Shown in pieces: positions 5,585 to 7,611 of a DNA stretch of 7,611 nt. Every line of letters begins with the position of its first letter. Within the stretch, counting starts at the first letter, position 1. The notes beneath the pieces were generated by a model. The model was not told the origin of the DNA. It made no database searches and worked only from the letters and a program-made list of their open reading frames with translations. Made by a program: the position numbers and the translations under genes. This stretch comes from Rhodospirillaceae bacterium (GTDB lineage: Bacteria > Pseudomonadota > Alphaproteobacteria > UBA828), in assembly GCA_028819955.1 (NCBI GenBank), contig JAPPKP010000159.1, positions 1 to 7,611 on the forward strand. The letters are read 5' to 3'.

Positions 5585-6904
5585 ATCGAGGGGATGGCCG
5601 GGATGAGCCAGGGAGTAGGCGATCGCGTGGGTCAGGCCGCCGCAATCGGCTTCGGTGATGAGCAGCGAAAGCGCCATGTAGCCGCGCCGGGTGGTGAAGA
5701 ACCCCTTCTCGATCAGGTAGAGATGCAGCAACTGGCGCAGGCGCTCGTCCCGGGGCTGGATGTCGCGGATGGAGCGGAGCGGCTCGCTCTGGAAGTGTAT
5801 CGTCATGATCGAGCCGAGGCCGGTGACCTGGAACGGCGCCCCGTGCTTGGCGGCGAGGCCGTTGAGGGCGTCGCGCAAGGCAATGCCTGAGTCGTTGAGC
5901 GCCACCTGCACCTCTGGCGTGAAGACCTTTTCGAGCCCGGCGGCGCCTGCTCTCAGCATCAGCACGTTGTTGTTGAAGGTGCCGTGGTGAACGAAAGAGC
6001 CGGGCTTCGAGGGATCGTAGCGCGACATGATCTCCGCCGGCCCGCCGAAGGCGCCGCAGGAGATTCCGCCGCCGATGTATTTGCCGAGCGTTGTCATGTC
6101 GGGGGTGACGCCTAGCTGCCCCTGGCGCCCGTTGGGAGAGACCCGGGAGGTCATCACCTCGTCGAAGATCAGCAGCACGCCGTATGCCGTACAGGCCTCG
6201 CGCAGCGCGCGCAGAAAGTGCTTGTCGCCCGGAATCGCGCCGGACGCGCCCTGCATCGGCTCGACCAGCACGGCGGCGAGGCGGTCCGCGTTCTCCCCGA
6301 TCAAACGAGTCGCCTCTTCCGCGTCGTTGTAAGGCGCGATCAGGAACGGGAAGGGCATGTTGATCGGCGCGCTCGTGCGGCCGAAGTAGATGGTGCCGCC
6401 GTGATAGGCGCCCTCGAACACCATGACCAGGTCCTTGCCGGACACGGCGCGCGCGGTGACCAATGCCATCGTGTTGGCCTCGGTGCCCGAGTTGGTGAAT
6501 CGCACCTGCTCGATGGAGGCGAAGCGCGCACAGACGAGCGTCGCCAGCCGCTCTTCGTAGGGGCTGGACGAGCCGTAGGCCATGCCGTCGTCGAGGGCCG
6601 CGCTCAGAGCCTCGCGGATCACCGGATGCGAATGGCCGTAGAGTCCGGCCGAGAAATCGCCGACGAAATCGGTATAGGTGTGGCCGTCGACGTCGGTCAG
6701 CGTTGCGCCGGCGGCCTTCTCAATCGAGAGCGGGAAGGGCGTGTAGAACATGCCGGTGCGGGTGTTGCCGCCGGGCATGCTCTGCTTCGCCCGCTCGTGC
6801 TGCGCCTGGCTGACGGGATTGGCGCTTGTGTAGCGCGCCTTGACCTCGTCGACCGCACTGTCGAGGTCAAGATTGCGGCCGACCGTGTCGGGCATCGTTG
6901 CCAT
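5570..6904 (-). CDS. Class III aminotransferase, glutamate-1-semialdehyde aminomutase-like
   Basis: A 444-residue PLP-dependent class III aminotransferase, full length for the family. Seen: SMPGGNTRTG near residue 42, the phosphate-binding NSGTEA (138-143), AYHGG (166-170), VEP (214-216), FDEV with the cofactor-nitrogen-binding Asp248, TTLGKYIGGG with the Schiff-base Lys275, and HGTFNNN (307-313). The closest recognisable branch is HemL (glutamate-1-semialdehyde 2,1-aminomutase), but details differ: HemL has PGGVNSPVR and GTLSGNP where this protein has PGGNTRTG and GTFNNN. It is therefore probably an aminotransferase or aminomutase of another substrate rather than the tetrapyrrole enzyme. The start at 6904 has only a weak GAGA-type ribosome site; a second ATG four codons in is possible. 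It sits 84 nt after another aminotransferase gene and 58 nt before the SnoaL-like gene, all in one direction. The C-terminus (PLDPPPG) is encoded in a G/C homopolymer region and could be affected by a sequencing indel. Confidence 0.93.
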   Translation of the reverse strand: MATMPDTVGRNLDLDSAVDEVKARYTSANPVSQAQHERAKQSMPGGNTRTGMFYTPFPLSIEKAAGATLTDVDGHTYTDFVGDFSAGLYGHSHPVIREALSAALDDGMAYGSSSPYEERLATLVCARFASIEQVRFTNSGTEANTMALVTARAVSGKDLVMVFEGAYHGGTIYFGRTSAPINMPFPFLIAPYNDAEEATRLIGENADRLAAVLVEPMQGASGAIPGDKHFLRALREACTAYGVLLIFDEVMTSRVSPNGRQGQLGVTPDMTTLGKYIGGGISCGAFGGPAEIMSRYDPSKPGSFVHHGTFNNNVLMLRAGAAGLEKVFTPEVQVALNDSGIALRDALNGLAAKHGAPFQVTGLGSIMTIHFQSEPLRSIRDIQPRDERLRQLLHLYLIEKGFFTTRRGYMALSLLITEADCGGLTHAIAYSLAHPGHPLDPPPG

Positions 6905-6988
6905 GTCGAGTCTCGTTGCCGATTGAGCGGCGGACGATAGCCGCCCGGCCGGCGGCGCGGCAAGGGCGAGTCCACTCCGAACCTCGGG

Positions 6989-7611
6989 CTAAACCGAGGC
7001 GACGCCGCCCATGGCAAGCGAGCTCGAGGCGCGGAAATCCACGTCCTTGGGATGCCCGTCGAGGGCGAGGCGGACGGCGCGGTCGAGCCGCTCGACGAAA
7101 GCCTCAATCTCCGCCTCGGTCACGGTGAGCGGCGGGCAGATGCGGAGGAAATTCTTCACGCAGATCACGATCACGCCGCCCAGCGCCGCGTTGAGGCGGA
7201 TGCGCTCGGCCATCGCGGGGTCGGGTGTGCGGGTCTCCTTGTCGCTCACGATATCGAGCATCTGGTAGAGCCCCTGGCCGCGCACGTCGCCGATCACTTC
7301 GTGTGCGTCGTGCAGGCGCTCCAGCGCGGCGCGCAGCACCTGGCCCATAGCGGCGGCGTGCTCGTCCAGCCTGTCGCGCAGCACGATCTCGAGCTGCTTG
7401 TCGGCGACCGCCGCCGGCAGCGGGTCGCCCGAATAGGTGCCGGCCCAGGGAAGGCCCGCCTTGCCCCGCGCCTGCTCCGCGATCTCGCGCGTGGTCACCG
7501 CGCCGCAGATTGCGAGCCCCGCGCTCATGCCCTTGGCGAAGGTCACGATATCGGGCGTCACGTCGTAGTGCTGGAAGCCCCAGAGCTTGCCCGTGCGCGC
7601 CGGCGCGAGCT
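6989..7611 (-). CDS. Class III aminotransferase (5' partial, C-terminal about 206 residues)
   Basis: The frame is open to the right window edge. The first visible residues, LAPARTGKLWGFQHYDVTPDIVTFAKGMSAG, include the conserved region before and around the Schiff-base lysine (codon at 7532-7534) of class III aminotransferases. They are followed by GTYSGDPL, DVRGQGLYQMLDIV and the C-terminal RICPPLTVTEAEIEAFVERLDRA typical of the omega-amino-acid / 4-aminobutyrate transaminase group. About half the protein, including the N-terminal cofactor-binding part, lies outside the window; a GTG at 7561 is internal, not a start. The family's usual TYSGHP reads TYSGDP here, which may be ordinary variation. 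It is first of three co-directional genes and is followed after 84 nt by a second, distinct class III aminotransferase. Amino donor and acceptor cannot be assigned. Confidence 0.9.
   Translation of the reverse strand, partial: LAPARTGKLWGFQHYDVTPDIVTFAKGMSAGLAICGAVTTREIAEQARGKAGLPWAGTYSGDPLPAAVADKQLEIVLRDRLDEHAAAMGQVLRAALERLHDAHEVIGDVRGQGLYQMLDIVSDKETRTPDPAMAERIRLNAALGGVIVICVKNFLRICPPLTVTEAEIEAFVERLDRAVRLALDGHPKDVDFRASSSLAMGGVASV

Noticed and set aside
4912..5658. 248-codon open frame on the + strand
   Set aside because: It crosses the tRNA-Ser gene and the SnoaL-like gene antisense and has no recognisable domain.
6982..6999. Small hairpin CCTCGG/CCGAGG at the end of the partial aminotransferase gene as a terminator
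   Set aside because: The stem is only 6 bp, it overlaps the stop codon and no T-run follows; the next gene continues in the same direction.
1..7611. CRISPR array, toxin-antitoxin pair, defence system or riboswitch
   Set aside because: Looked for spaced direct repeats and for small paired genes; none present. The sequence is filled by metabolic genes, one tRNA and one integrase remnant.

Overview
The window comes from a GC-rich bacterial chromosome. The gene families, the strong preference for G or C at third codon positions and the gene content fit an alphaproteobacterium, but no single marker here proves it. It falls into three parts.

Left part (1-4485, + strand): two tandem genes for large, molybdopterin-binding subunits of the xanthine dehydrogenase / aerobic CO dehydrogenase-like family. 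The first is cut by the window edge and lacks about 163 N-terminal residues. The second is complete (2143-4485, 780 aa). Both carry the AYRGAGR active-site loop of the so-called form II CoxL-like proteins, not the AYxCSFR loop of true CO dehydrogenase, so the substrate is unknown. No FAD (CoxM-like) or [2Fe-2S] (CoxS-like) partner gene lies in the window.

Middle part (4486-5112): a scarred tRNA locus. A complete tRNA-Ser(GCT) gene lies on the - strand with a TTGACA/TGTAAA promoter and a rho-independent terminator. Just downstream is a truncated tyrosine-recombinase (phage/island integrase) gene that keeps only its N-terminal arm-binding domain. Its homology ends at a 44-bp imperfect palindrome, which starts 21 bp after the stop codon of the second molybdoenzyme gene. 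The simplest reading is the decayed edge of a genomic island inserted at tRNA-Ser, with the molybdoenzyme genes on the island side and the aminotransferase genes on the core side. That history is inference.

Right part (5113-7611, - strand): three co-directional genes, probably one operon read right to left. They are the C-terminal part of a class III aminotransferase (cut by the window edge), a complete class III aminotransferase of the glutamate-1-semialdehyde-aminomutase-like branch, and a small SnoaL/NTF2-like protein. The operon runs straight into the tRNA-Ser promoter, which lies inside a 15-bp-arm inverted repeat immediately after the last gene. The pathway is unknown; two different PLP enzymes plus a small SnoaL-fold protein suggest amine or amino-acid metabolism.

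No CRISPR array, intact insertion sequence or riboswitch was recognised. The least explained features are the palindrome at the integrase break, the dyad that coincides with the tRNA promoter, and the long C and G runs around the stop codon of the complete aminotransferase.
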